Both the position numbers and the translations under genes were made by a program. From NCBI GenBank assembly GCA_037179515.1, contig JAXCGZ010005661.1, positions 62,001 through 126,000 on the forward strand: DNA of 64,000 nucleotides, written 5' to 3'. The notes below the pieces were generated by a model, which was not told the DNA's origin, did no database searches, and saw only the letters and a program-made list of their open reading frames with translations. Every line of letters begins with the position of its first letter. Position 1 is the stretch's first letter. The stretch is from Halocaridina rubra (lineage: Eukaryota > Arthropoda > Malacostraca > Decapoda > Atyidae). This document shows positions 49,404 to 61,013 of the stretch, in pieces.

Positions 49404-50595
49404 ATTTAAAAAGTCAGTGAAGTCAGGGGAGATTCTAGGATGCTGGAAATAAGCGAACATGATACCTATCTTCAAAAAGGGAAGGAGGGATATGGCTCTA
49501 AACTATAGACCAGTTTCCTTGACCAGCATAGTTTGCAAAGTTATTGAGAAACTACTAAGGAAACATATCTCTCTTCACCTGGAATCCTTCAACTTTTTTT
49601 CAGTGAAACAACATGGCTTCAGAGAAGGCAGATCAACAGTAACAAACTTATTAGAATTTTATGATGAGGTAAACCGAATCTTACAGGAAAGAGAGGGCTG
49701 GGCAGATTGCATATTCCTAGACTTTCAGAAAGCATTTGACACTGTCCCACATGGGAGACTTATTAAGAAGCTGCAAGCAATGGCTAGAATAGGTGGAAAT
49801 GTCTTGGAATGGATAAAAACTTACTTAGAAGGAAGGGAACAGAGGGTTAGAGTAAGACACTCAGTGTCTGAATGGAGAAGAGTTAGTAGTGGAGTCCCAC
49901 AGGGTTCAGTTTTAGGACCACTTTTGTTCCTTGTATATGTAAATGACCTACCAGAGTCTGTAGATTCATTCATGAATAAGTTTGAAAATGATGCCAACAT
50001 TAATAAAAAAGTAAGAAATGAGAACAATGGTAGAGAACTTCAGGAAGATCTAAATGGTCTGTATGTGTGGCTAGAAAAGTGGCTAATAAACTTGAATTCT
50101 TCAGAATGTAAGGTAATGAGAATGGGTACAAGTGCAAGAAGGCCCAAGCTTGACTACTCGGTGGCAGGAGTATAATTTGAAGAGACAGAGAATGAGAGAG
50201 ATCTAGGAGTAAACATACTGGCCGATTTGTCTCCAGAAATTCATATAAATGGCATAGTAAGGACAGCATATGCTTTCTTAGCAAATGTAAGGGTAGCCTT
50301 ACATTTGTTGAGAAATATTTATGTAAGCTATGTGAGGTCAAAACTTGAATTGCAGCCCCCTTTTGGAATCCGCACTTAAAAAAGCATGTAGCTAAGTTTG
50401 AAAAAGTTCAAAGACATACCACAAAACTGGTGCCAGAAATAGGCAATCTTATTTATGATGAGAGGTTTAGGGAATTAGACTTACCATCACTCGAAGCTAG
50501 AAGATTTGGAGGGATATGGTGACAGTCTTTAAAATCCTTCATGGTTATGATAGAGTGGATAGGGATCGATATTTTGATATGGCTGGTACTAGAAA
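49404..50595 (+). mobile_element. CR1-type LINE copy A11, left part, split by LINE-2
   Basis: Starts ATTTAAAAAGTCAGTGAAGTC, the same truncation point as A8, after ACACAC. RT is open from 49459 to about 50175 ([33 protein letters not shown]), but the catalytic box reads MNKFENDANINKK, so the Asp pair is gone. Stops and shifts follow. It is interrupted after ACTAGAAATAG near 50598 and continues at about 54085. Older subfamily. Confidence 0.9.
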
Positions 50596-53500
50596 TAGTC
50601 ATAGTCATAGATTTTACTGCCAAATATTTTGTATACATACAGGAATAAATATGTACATTATATTCAGAGGCACTAGCCTGCTGAGCAAGAGCTCCTTGGC
50701 AGGCAGTTTAATATACATTTCACATAATTTAAAGTATGACGGCAATAGTTAACAAAAGCTCCAATATAGCAATCTCATACTTATCTTGTAATAAAACAAA
50801 ACAGTAGCCTGACCTTAACCTGGACATAATGATGCACCAATACTGTATTAATTATTAATCAAAAGCTGCTTGATTTTCCCTAGTAAATAAATCCTGTTTG
50901 AATTTCTTTTTAAATAAAGTTGTGCCAGTTATTGTTTTTTAAATCTTCTGGTAATGCATTCCAACATTTTGGGCCAAAACAGTGAATAGAAAATTTGTGC
51001 AAGGTTGTTCTCGGCTGTGGACCTATCAAATTTATATTGTTACCTCTGGTTCCATGGTTGTGTTGAATAAATCTAAATAATTTTCTGTTATCATTAACAT
51101 CACTATGTATAATAATAAGACAGAAATATTGTATCAAGTAATTAAATTTAAGCAAGTTTAGCTCCTTGAATAAAGAGGAAGTTGAGTCATATTTTCCACT
51201 ATATGTAATAGTTCTGATCAGTCTTTTCTGAGTTACAAATACATCCCTTACAATTGACAGCCAAGTACAACCCCAGATGGACAAACAGTATATAATATGA
51301 GGATAACACAGAGAATAGTATATGCTTTTTAAGGCCTCATTTGTTAGGTTATGGTGAATTTTATACAAAATTCCACACGTCTTGGACAGTTTTGAGCAGA
51401 CAGATTGAATATATTTCCAACTTAAATTTTCATCAATAATTACTCCCAAAAATTTCTTAAAAGCAATTCTTTTAACATCATACCCATTCATATTATCTTG
51501 ACCAAAATTGTGTACTATAGATCTATTTTGAAATAAGATATAGTCAGTTTTGGAAACAATTAGCTTTAATTTATTAACAGAGACCCAGTTGTTAATTTTT
51601 TCTAGTTCACTATTTAAAACAGAATGCAGGTGGTCAAGGTTATTATCATGCAAGAGAAGGTTGGTGTCATCTGCATAAAGAATATATTTTAATTTATTAC
51701 TGGCATTGGAAATATCATTTATATAAACTAAATATAACAATGGGCCCAGTATTGATCCCTGTGGTACTCCCCTCTCCATAGTTTGCAACAAAGATGCTTT
51801 CCCATTACAAAATACGGCTTGTTTTCAATTTTTCAAGTATCTTTTAAATAACTGTAATGGTGTTCCCCTAATACCCACACAAGTTAGTTTTTCTATTAGT
51901 ATATCATGGTCTAATGAGTCAAATGCTTTGGACAAGTCTAGGAAAACCCCTGCAACAAAGTTTTTATTTTCCAAATTTTGATAAACATCACTTGTAAAGT
52001 TCCTTATTGCTTTTTCAGTGGTCTTATTATTACGGAATCCGTACTGATTTTCAGATAATAGGTTGAACTTTTCAAGGAATTCTTTAATTCTGTGAACAAT
52101 CGCTTTTTCAAACACTTTACTTAAGGATGGTAAGATTGATATAGGTCTATAGTTATTTTCATCATCTACAGTGCCTGACTTAAATATAGGTATTACTTTA
52201 GCACTTTTTAGTTTGTCTGGAAAACATCCTTGCTGAAAACATAGACTGATTATGTGGGTAAGTGGGGTACCAATGTAATGGGCAGTGACCTGGAGTAGTT
52301 TAGATGGAATTTCATCATATCCCGACGTTGTATTTGGTTTTAAGGTTTTTATATATTTAGGGACTTCCTCCCTTATTACAGGATACAAGTAAAACGAAAA
52401 GTCTGGTGGATTATTAAGAAACTGTCGGTATGAGTTTTGTTGCACATATTGTTGTTCCTGTGTTGGTTGTGCTATAGTCAAGAAATGATTATTAAATATA
52501 CTAGCAGTGTGGTCATTATCATTTTTTAATTTGATATCCTTTGAATGATTAATTTGTTTTCGTCCCATTAGGCTGTTTATTGTATTCCAGGTGGACTTGC
52601 TGTTTCCTTGTTCCTTAAGCTTATCCAGAAAATATTTTTTGCAGCTCGAAGTAGTGTTTCTAATTTGTTCCTGTAAGTTTTATATCTGGTTCCAAAAGAC
52701 AAAGGCCATTTTGATGCAAGCCTTTCTAATCGGTGTTTTTCTTTGATACTATTTTTTAATCCTGCAGTTATGTGTGGGCATCTGTTGTTTTTATTACCTA
52801 CAGTCGATTTTCTTAGAGGAAAGCAGTCTAGAAATTTATCTCTAAATGTACAGTGAAATATATTAAAAGCTTCATTTGCATTATTTAGGTCTATGATATG
52901 TTACCATTTTTCATGTGATATATCTCTAGTAAATTTAGCTATGTTATCATCAGAGTAATGTCTTTTTTCTACATATGCATCAAATTTATGTTCTTTTTTA
53001 AACTGAGAGTATACTGCGAAATGATCTGTTATGTCAGTGTACACTATGTAATTACTTATGTTGTCTTCAAGATTTGTAGTCCAGATATGATCAATTAGAG
53101 ATGCACTATTTTCAGTTACTCTCGTAGGTTTAGTAGTTATTGGAAAGAAGCCACGTGAATACATTAAGTTTATAAAATCAGTTACTCTTTGATCATTAAT
53201 TTTGAACAAATCTAAGTTCCAATCACCGAATAAATAAATAGTTTTGTACTTTTTGCTTGCTGCAAAATCAAATACTTTCAGTAAAGCTTCAAGGAATTCA
53301 GGCATGTTCCCCTTTGGTGGTCTATATACAGATGCAAAGAAGCAATTTTCCTTACCGTTATGTACATGTACACTAACACATTCAATGAATCGTTTCATCA
53401 TACTGCACTCCTTTATAACACTCGAGCTATACTTATTAGCTACATACATAAATACACCTCCACCTTTCCTGTCTCTGTTCTGAGTGAACATATTGTACCC

Positions 53501-54084
53501 TGTTATATTATACAATGATTCAATATACTTATCCATCCTAATCTCCAAAAAACCCATTACATCACATATATTATTTCCTGTTAAACATTGATCAACAAAT
53601 ATTTGAAGATTATTTGCAAGACTTCTAATGTTCATGCACAAAACCGAAAATGCATTAGATTTATTTAAATTTGAATACAGTTCATTTAAGTATATATAAA
53701 TTGAAAAAGTGTTGGTTGCATTTCTCATATTATTCAAAAACAAATCTATTTCATTTTCAAGATCAAGTGGGTTAAATATCATCTTATCAAGTTCATTGAT
53801 ACATAAATAATTGGGAAGTACTTTCTTTGTCTTTGTTTGTTAGCCTTATAAGTTCATCATCACTAATGGAATAGTATGGGAGGTATCTATTTACAGCCAT
53901 GGTGAAGAAATAAATTACTCTACTTATACATTACTGACTTACAAGCTACCATTTACTTCTACTAAATCTTACCAGGTTCTTCCGGCCATTTATTGGTTTA
54001 GGGTGGGAGCGTTTTATAGCTCCCGTGCCGGGAGAAACGGCAGGAGGGGGTGCGGGTGATGACATATCACTCTCCCCCCCCCCA
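50596..54084 (-). mobile_element. LINE-2 (jockey/CR1-superfamily LINE), 5'-truncated copy
   Basis: Minus strand: 5' end near 54084 (GGGAGAGTGATATGTCATC side), ORF2 start, endonuclease, RT, C-terminus, 3' untranslated region with AATATTTGGCAGTAAAATC, and a short CTATGA repeat tail at about 50597-50610. CR1 sequence on both sides joins up if this is removed; GTCATAG at both edges may be the target duplication. ORF1, present in the copy at 10979-14430, is cut off. Confidence 0.85.
50910..53782 (-). pseudogene. LINE-2 ORF2: endonuclease and reverse transcriptase, broken by two stops and a frameshift
   Basis: From MIFNPLDLENEIDLFLNN (53782): endonuclease with LCMNIRSLANNLQIFVDQ, GGGVFMYVANKY, ASVYRPPKGNMPEFLEALL, LFGDWNLDLFKIN, ASLIDHIWTTN and TDITDHFAVYS, the last holding the Asp-His pair. 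A TAA after HEKW (about 52903) and a frameshift near 52640 precede RT: TTSGYDEIPSKLLQ, FKSGTVDDENNYRPISIL, SENQYGFRNNKTTEKA, GVFLDLSKAFDSLDHDIL, a stop at about 51824, then GVPQGSILGPLLYLVYIND and an intact ILYADDTNLL catalytic box. The C-terminus ends GPKCWNALPEDLKNNN. The layout fits jockey-superfamily clades such as Daphne or Crack, but the clade is not certain. Inactive, with few lesions. Confidence 0.87.
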
Positions 54085-54323
54085 ACAGGTCATAGTTTGA
54101 AGCTTCGTAAGAAAACTTCTTTGCATGATTTAAGGAAGTACTTTTTTAGTGTAATAGTAGTTGATAATTGGAATTCACTAAGCGAGGAGGTAGTTAATGC
54201 TAACTCAATCCATAGTTTTAAGGACAAGTATGATAAGTATCACTAGGTACAAAATGGAACCGTTCAGGAGACGGGAAGATAGGAGTTTTGGTCTCTTTCC
54301 CGTAAGCACAATTAGGTAATCAC
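54085..54323 (+). mobile_element. CR1-type LINE copy A11, right part
   Basis: AGGTCATAGTTTGAAGCTTC resumes the ORF2 C-terminus (TSLHDLRKYFFSV, ending KDKYDKYH) and the 3' region with one tail unit before ACACATT. Older-subfamily markers match the left part at 49404-50595. Confidence 0.9.
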
Positions 54324-54431
54324 ACACATTTATATATATGAATAGAGGTAAGGGAAACGATCCTTACCTCTGTTTTTCTGAGTGTCGTGTGTGTATATTA
54401 TTGTGATATTATAAAATATACACACACAAGC
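54324..54431. repeat. Two short hairpins between TA tracts
   Basis: AGAGGTAAGG and its exact complement CCTTACCTCT enclose GAAACGAT (54344-54371). GTGTGTATATT and AATATACACAC enclose ~14 bases shortly after. No coding sequence. Confidence 0.7.
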
Positions 54432-55256
<825 letters not shown>

Positions 55257-55291
55257 ATATTGTGCTGTATGCTAACAGTTTTGTGCTTATT

Positions 55292-55649
<358 letters not shown>

Positions 55650-56103
55650 ATGCTTGTCAAAAGATAGGCAGGCATTAGCAGAATGGATGGTTAGGTTGTT
55701 GAATATATGCTTCAGGAAAGGATGGTTGCAGTTGATTGTTGGAATGCATGTACAGTTCTACTTTATAAAAGGAAAGGAGATAACTATGAATGTAGTGGCT
55801 TTAGAGGAATTAGTTTGTTGACTGTAGTTTGTAATGTAAATGGAAGAATGTTAATCGTGAGGATTAGGAATGGTACTGAGAGATTGATGGGGAAAGAACA
55901 CTGTGGGTTTAGGAGAGGAAGAGGATGTGTGGATCAGGTGTTTGTGGTAAGAGAGATGTATGAGAAGTCCTTAAAGAATGGTAGGAACACCTTTTTGGCT
56001 TCTATGGACTTAGAGAAAGCATATGACAGGGTTGTTAGAGAGCCGTTTTGGAGTGTGTTGCGACTGTATGGAATAAGTGGAAGTTTGTTGAATAGTAGAA
56101 CAT
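55650..56103 (+). pseudogene. RTE-like reverse transcriptase fragment
   Basis: Frame from about 55707: VLLYKRKGDNYECSGFRGIS, LLTVVCNVNGRMLIVRIRN, CGFRRGRGCVDQVFVVREMY, SMDLEKAYDRVVREPFW, LRLYGISGSLLN. It aligns block by block with the RT of the LINE at 3007-6257, from about 4780 to 5125, but with many replacements, so it is a different, related copy. It ends before the catalytic FADD box, cut by the tail of CR1 copy A12 at 56104. Endonuclease and C-terminus are absent. Not functional. Confidence 0.85.
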
Positions 56104-56194
56104 GTGATTACCTAATTGTGATTACCTAATTGTGTTTACGGGAAAGAGCCCAAAGCTCGTATCTTCCCGTCTCCTCATCGGTTCCATTTTATAC

Positions 56195-59015
56195 TTAGTG
56201 ATACTTATCATACATGTCCTTAAAACTATGGATTGACATAGCATTAACTACCTCCTCGCTTAGCCAATTCCAATTATCAACTACTCTTACACTGAAAAAG
56301 TATTTCCTTACATCCTGCAAACAAGTTTTCTTACGAAGCTTCAAACTATGACCTCTAGTTCTAGAGCCAGCCATATCAAAATATCGATCCCTATCCACTC
56401 TATCATAACCATGAAGGAATTTAAAGACTGTCACCATATCCCCCCTCACTCTTCTAGCTTCGAGTGATGGTAAGTCTAATTCCCTCAGCCTCTCATCATA
56501 ACTGAGATTGCGTATTTCTGGCACCAGTTTCGTGGCATGTCTTTGAACTTTTTCAAGCTTAGTTATGTGCTTTTTCAAGTGCGGATTCCAAAAGGGGGCT
56601 GCATATTCGAGTTTTGGCCTCACATAGGTTACATAAATATTTCTGAACATTTCCTTGTTCATGTGCCTGAAGGCTACCCTTACATTTGATAAGAATGCAT
56701 ATGCTGCCCTTACTATGCCATTTATATGTATTTCTGGAGACAAATCTGCCAGTATGTTTACTCCTAGATCTCTCTCATTTTCTGTCTCTTGAAGTTGTAC
56801 TCCAGCCACCGAGTAGTCAAGCTTGGGCCTTCTTGCACTTGTACCCATTCTCATTACCTTACATTTTGAAGTATTGAATTTCATTAGCCACTTTTCTGAC
56901 CACTCATGCAGATTATTTAGATCCTCCTGAAGTTCTCTACCATTGTTCTCGTTTTTTACTTTCTTCACAATCTTTGCATCATCTGCAAACATATTCATGA
57001 ATGAATTTACAGACCCTGGTAGGTCATTTACATATACAAGGAACAAAAGTGGCCCTAAAACTGAACCCTGTGGAACTCCACTACTAACTCTTCTCCATTC
57101 AGACACTGAGTGTCTTACTCTAACCCTCTGTTCCCTTCCTTCTAAGTAAATTTTTATCCATTCTAAAACATTTCCACCTATTCTAGCCATTGATTGCAGC
57201 TTCCTAATAAGTCTCCCATGTGGAACAGTGTCAAACGCTTTCTGGAAGTCTAGGAATATGCAATCTGCCCAGCCCTCTCTTTCCTGTAAGATTTGGCTTA
57301 CCTCATCATAAAATTCTAATAAGTTTGTTACTGTTGATCTACCTTCTCTGAAGCCATGTTGCCTCACTGACAAAAAGTTGAAGGATTCCAAGTGAAGAGA
57401 GATATGTTTCCTTAGTAGTTTCTCCATAACTTTGCAAACTATGCTGGTCAAAGAAACTGGAATATAGTTCAGAGCCGTATCCCTCCTTCCCTTTTTGTAG
57501 ATAGGTATCACATTTGCTTGTTTCCAGCATCTTGGAATCTCCTCCGACTCCAGTGGCTTTTTAAATATGATACTTAGTGCCACTGATATTGAGTTTGCGC
57601 ATTTTTTAAGCACATGAGGGGCTATGTCATCAGGACCTGTAGCTTTATGAACATCTAAATCCATCAGCGCTTTGCATACCTCAGTGGCTGTAAGGTTGAT
57701 GTTCTCTAATACCGGCCCTTGAGCTTCTATCACTGCAATCTGAGGGGGTGGGGTATTTTCTACTGTAAATACTGACTGAAACTCCTTGTTCAATTCTTTG
57801 CAGATCTCTTCATCCGTCTCAGTGATGCTTCCATCCTCTCTTTAGCCTTAAAACCTGTTCTTATACCTTCAGTTTTCCTCTGATAAGGCTGTGGAAAAGC
57901 TTGGGATTTTCTTTAGCCTTCCTGGTGATGTCCCTCTCATAGTCTCTCTCTGCCTCTCTTCTTTTACTTAGGTAGTCATTTGTTACTCTTTTGTAGGTTT
58001 GCCAGGCATTTATGTTTTTTCTCCTCCTATACCTTTTCCAGCATTTGTCTCTCCACTCCTTAGCTCTTTTACACCCATTATCGAACCATTTCTCTCTGGC
58101 ATGAATTACACCTACTTTGGTGACAGGTATACAGCAATCTACTATCTTCCCATATATCTCACAAAAGATGTCATACATTTCTTGTACAGATTTGTTGTAA
58201 AATAAGGTTCTCCAGTCAAGAACTGCAAAAAGCTCATTCATTTTGATGTAATCTCCTTTCGGTTAGTTTCTCCTCATGTCCTCAGTGCCTCTACTCTCAG
58301 GAAGAATATCTTCAATGATATACTCCATCAACAACACACAGTGGTCACTCTTTCCAATTGGTGGTACATACTCTATTTTTTCAATATCCAACACATTATC
58401 TGTGAACACTAGATCAAGTAGTGATGGCTCATCCCCACCCCTGGCCCTTGTTGGTTCCATTATATGTTGGTGTAGGATATTCCCTTGTACGCAATCTAGG
58501 AATCTTGCCCCGAATGAGTCCTCACCACTGTGTGGGTCAAGATTTATCCAATCTATCTCTTTATAACTAAGGTCTCCCATAATCAAAATCCTACATTTTC
58601 TCTCCCGTGCCATGTTAACAACTGAGTTTATGACTTCAGTAGTACCTATATGACTCTCCTCATGAACTTCAAGCCTATTTTGGTTCCTTGGTGGGTTGTA
58701 TACAACAGTCATTATAATGCTCTCTGACCCAGTATTTATGCGAGCAACAAGAAATTCCTTGAACTCACTTTCTATAGCCAAGTTTATTTCTTCAACTTGA
58801 ATCCTTTCACTTATGAGCAGTGCTATCCCTCAAACAGTCCTCTCAGATCTTTCAACCCTTAGTATTCTGAATCCCTTAGGAAAAACTGTGACACTGTTTA
58901 TGTCCTCACTCAACTTAGTCTCTGTAATTGCTACTATATCTGCCTTACTGTTGTGAATCCTATCTTTTAATTCTACTGCCTTACCAGCTAATCCATCAGC
59001 ATTTGTGTATAACAA
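56195..59015 (-). pseudogene. CR1 ORF2, three nonsense changes and a 2-bp deletion
   Basis: From TTG 59015: LYTNADGLAGKAVELKDR, ITETKLSED, a TGA replacing Gly after ERT near 58828, then IMGDLSYKEIDW, LLDLVFTDN and GKSDHCVLL. A stop in RRN-PKGD near 58262, a stop after LKV near 57860, and loss of two bases (CATCCTCTC for CATCCGCTCTC) near 57836 follow. From 57793 RT and C-terminus are open for 532 codons: [26 protein letters not shown], intact [29 protein letters not shown]. The active site is therefore intact here although the frame is not, the reverse of copy A7. Confidence 0.9.
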
Positions 59016-59017
59016 TC

Positions 59018-60097
59018 TTAATGAGGCCCCATCCCCTGATCTTCTGTCATTATCTTCTTTATCTCCCCTTTGTCTGGAAGAACTCTGTAATGGAAATTTT
59101 TCTTCTCTTCTTCATTTCTTTCATCATTTAACCTTCTTGCCTCTTGCAACAAGTTTTTGATCTTTCTCATCTCTTCCTGTGTTCTGTATCGTCTAATGAA
59201 CACTTCTTTGAATTCTTGAAGGTCTTTTAGACTTTTTTTTCTCAACAATATTTCCCTACATGTTTCCCCTCTCTCAAAGGTTACTTTTGTTGGTCTCGGC
59301 TTTCCTTCCCTCGAATATTTACCTAGTTGGTGTATGTTTACAATATGCTCAGGACCACATACTACTCCAAGCTTTCTTATTAGGTCTACAACCCTAGCTT
59401 TATTTTCTTCAAGTCTCCCCTGCCATGTTGGCTTCTGGGATTCGCTTATGCCTGAGATTACCACTGTCTTCTCCTTATCAAGTGCCTGTCTGATGAGTGG
59501 GTTTGCCCTTTCCATCACAACGTCTTTCATTTTTTCGATTACTGTCTCTTTATAGTCAACTGTTTGTATGTTTTCCAGTGCCACCACCTTTACAGCCTCT
59601 TTTACTGCCACATTCCCCTTTAGTGCATCAGCAAAGGAAGTTTTCATGGCATCATTTTCCATATTCAGCTCCTGGAACTCTTTTCTGAACTGTTCAATGT
59701 TTTCCTTAATCTGGACATTCCAAGCAGCAATCTCGTCTCTCTCAGAAGAGAGCAGTGAACTAATATCTAATTCATTTAGGTTGTCATTCAGCTGTTTGTT
59801 TTTATCTTCTTGTTTAGAAATTCTAGATTCTAGTTGACTCTTTTCCCCTTCCAGCTTCTTTATTCTTTTTTCTAGTTCCTTTCTCTCCTGCCCTTGTGCT
59901 TTATTTGCTTCCTCCAAAGATCTTATTTGCTCTCTGAGTGTTTCATTCTCTTTCATTTCTCCATCCATATTCCGAATTTTTTCATCAAGGCTTATAACCA
60001 TTGTCTCTAAATTCTTGATTTTCTGTTTAAGTCTCCTAATGGCTACCCCTCCTACCGACCCATGGATGGAGGAGGTTTGGGACAGAGATGGCCTCAT
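59018..60097 (-). CDS. CR1 ORF1 protein, intact (359 aa)
   Basis: ATG 60097 (MRPSLSQTSSIHGSVGG) to TAA at 59018-59020. Residues about 20-130 form a long coiled coil (IKNLETMVISLDEKIRNMD, LREQIRSLEEANKAQGQER, KLEGEKSQLESRISKQ), which would drive multimerisation. About 205-300 is a conserved folded part (TVVISGISESQKPTWQGR, LIRKLGVVCGPEHIVNIHQL, RPTKVTFERGETCREILLRK) that resembles the RNA-binding part of LINE ORF1 proteins. The C-terminus is very basic and charged. The protein should bind the element RNA in the ribonucleoprotein. Its last ~100 bases overlap the ORF2 frame. It is the only undamaged ORF1 in the window; whether it is expressed is unknown. Confidence 0.9.
   Translation of the reverse strand: MRPSLSQTSSIHGSVGGVAIRRLKQKIKNLETMVISLDEKIRNMDGEMKENETLREQIRSLEEANKAQGQERKELEKRIKKLEGEKSQLESRISKQEDKNKQLNDNLNELDISSLLSSERDEIAAWNVQIKENIEQFRKEFQELNMENDAMKTSFADALKGNVAVKEAVKVVALENIQTVDYKETVIEKMKDVVMERANPLIRQALDKEKTVVISGISESQKPTWQGRLEENKARVVDLIRKLGVVCGPEHIVNIHQLGKYSREGKPRPTKVTFERGETCREILLRKKSLKDLQEFKEVFIRRYRTQEEMRKIKNLLQEARRLNDERNEEEKKNFHYRVLPDKGEIKKIMTEDQGMGPH
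59093..59099 (-). promoter_or_regulatory. Candidate -1 frameshift heptamer, copy A12
   Basis: Minus strand A_AAT_TTC in the ORF1 frame, 72 bases before the ORF1 stop codon, the same position as in A7 and A2. The third base of the last codon varies (T or C), as X_XXY_YYZ allows. Confidence 0.5.
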
Positions 60098-60340
60098 TTT
60101 TATGTTCTCCCTCTCACAGACTATAGAAAGAAGAAGAGAAAGAGGAAAAAAAAAGAGAAAAACTTTTATTTAAGCTTCACACAGAAGTTTTATATTGCCA
60201 TATAAGTGCTATTTAGTGACTCAATTTATCTCTTTTCTGGTAACACACATCTTAACTTAAAAACTTGACCATGGTAATTTAAGGATAAAAAGAAAAAGAA
60301 AAAATGCAACAAAACAAAACTCAAACCTGAAGGAAAATTC

Positions 60341-61013
60341 GAATTTGTGTCTAAGGAGGCACCCACCTGTTTCTGCTATATATTCTTCCTAACTGATAAA
60401 CTCACTTGCTAACCAAGATATGTTATCACAGGATTAGACTTTACATTTAACTCAATATATATACAAAATAAAGCAAATAGTAAAAGAGAAAGCTAATAGA
60501 AAAGCAAAAAAATGAAGAAAATAAGACAGCTGTACTACTTGGCAACTTAACTCAGTATTGTTGACAGATGGATATTTGTTTTTTTTTTTATTATTCAATT
60601 ATTTCGTGTATCAAACTAACTAACAAGTTAATATAAATGGGAAGGATACTGATTTTAACAATATATGGAACCACAGGATCAGGTAAACGGCTTAAGAGCT
60701 TTCCCCAGTTTACACAAAAAATTAGGTAATGTGATGTGATGTGATGGCTTCACCTCTGGCAACTCTTCTAAATTTCCTTCAAGGCAGAACTGGACAGCAG
60801 CTTCTCTCTCCCCTCACGAAAATGTTCTCAATTTTTTTCCTTTAATATTTTGGACAGTCTCGTCATACAACAAATATAAGTTTTGTACTCACAATACTCT
60901 GCAGGATTTCAGATTTATGGAAATTATGGTAAAGTTTTCCACTAAGCACTTAGTCACTCAAAAACACAAGTAAAAATTTAAGAGAAGCAGTTGTGTGGCC
61001 CACGTGTGTGTGT
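60341..61013. other. Non-coding stretch with a diverged CR1-like 3' end
   Basis: AT-rich. At about 60660-60740 the plus strand resembles the CR1 3' end: GGAACC, GATCAGGTAAACGG, GAGCTTTCCCC, and AAAAATTAGGTAATG followed by GTGATGTGATG. This suggests an old, opposite-strand relative of the family. Part of this stretch may be the extreme 5' leader of A12. A short (GT)n at 61004-61016 borders copy A13. No gene seen. Confidence 0.5.

Larger units (their letters stand above)
56104..60340 (-). mobile_element. CR1-type LINE copy A12, essentially full length
   Basis: Minus strand: a 5' leader of at least 240 bases upstream of ORF1 (homology with A2 runs to about 60340), intact ORF1, damaged ORF2, and two tail units at 56104-56132. 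It gives the best view of the whole family. It inserted into, or truncated, an RTE-like fragment on its left. Confidence 0.92.
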
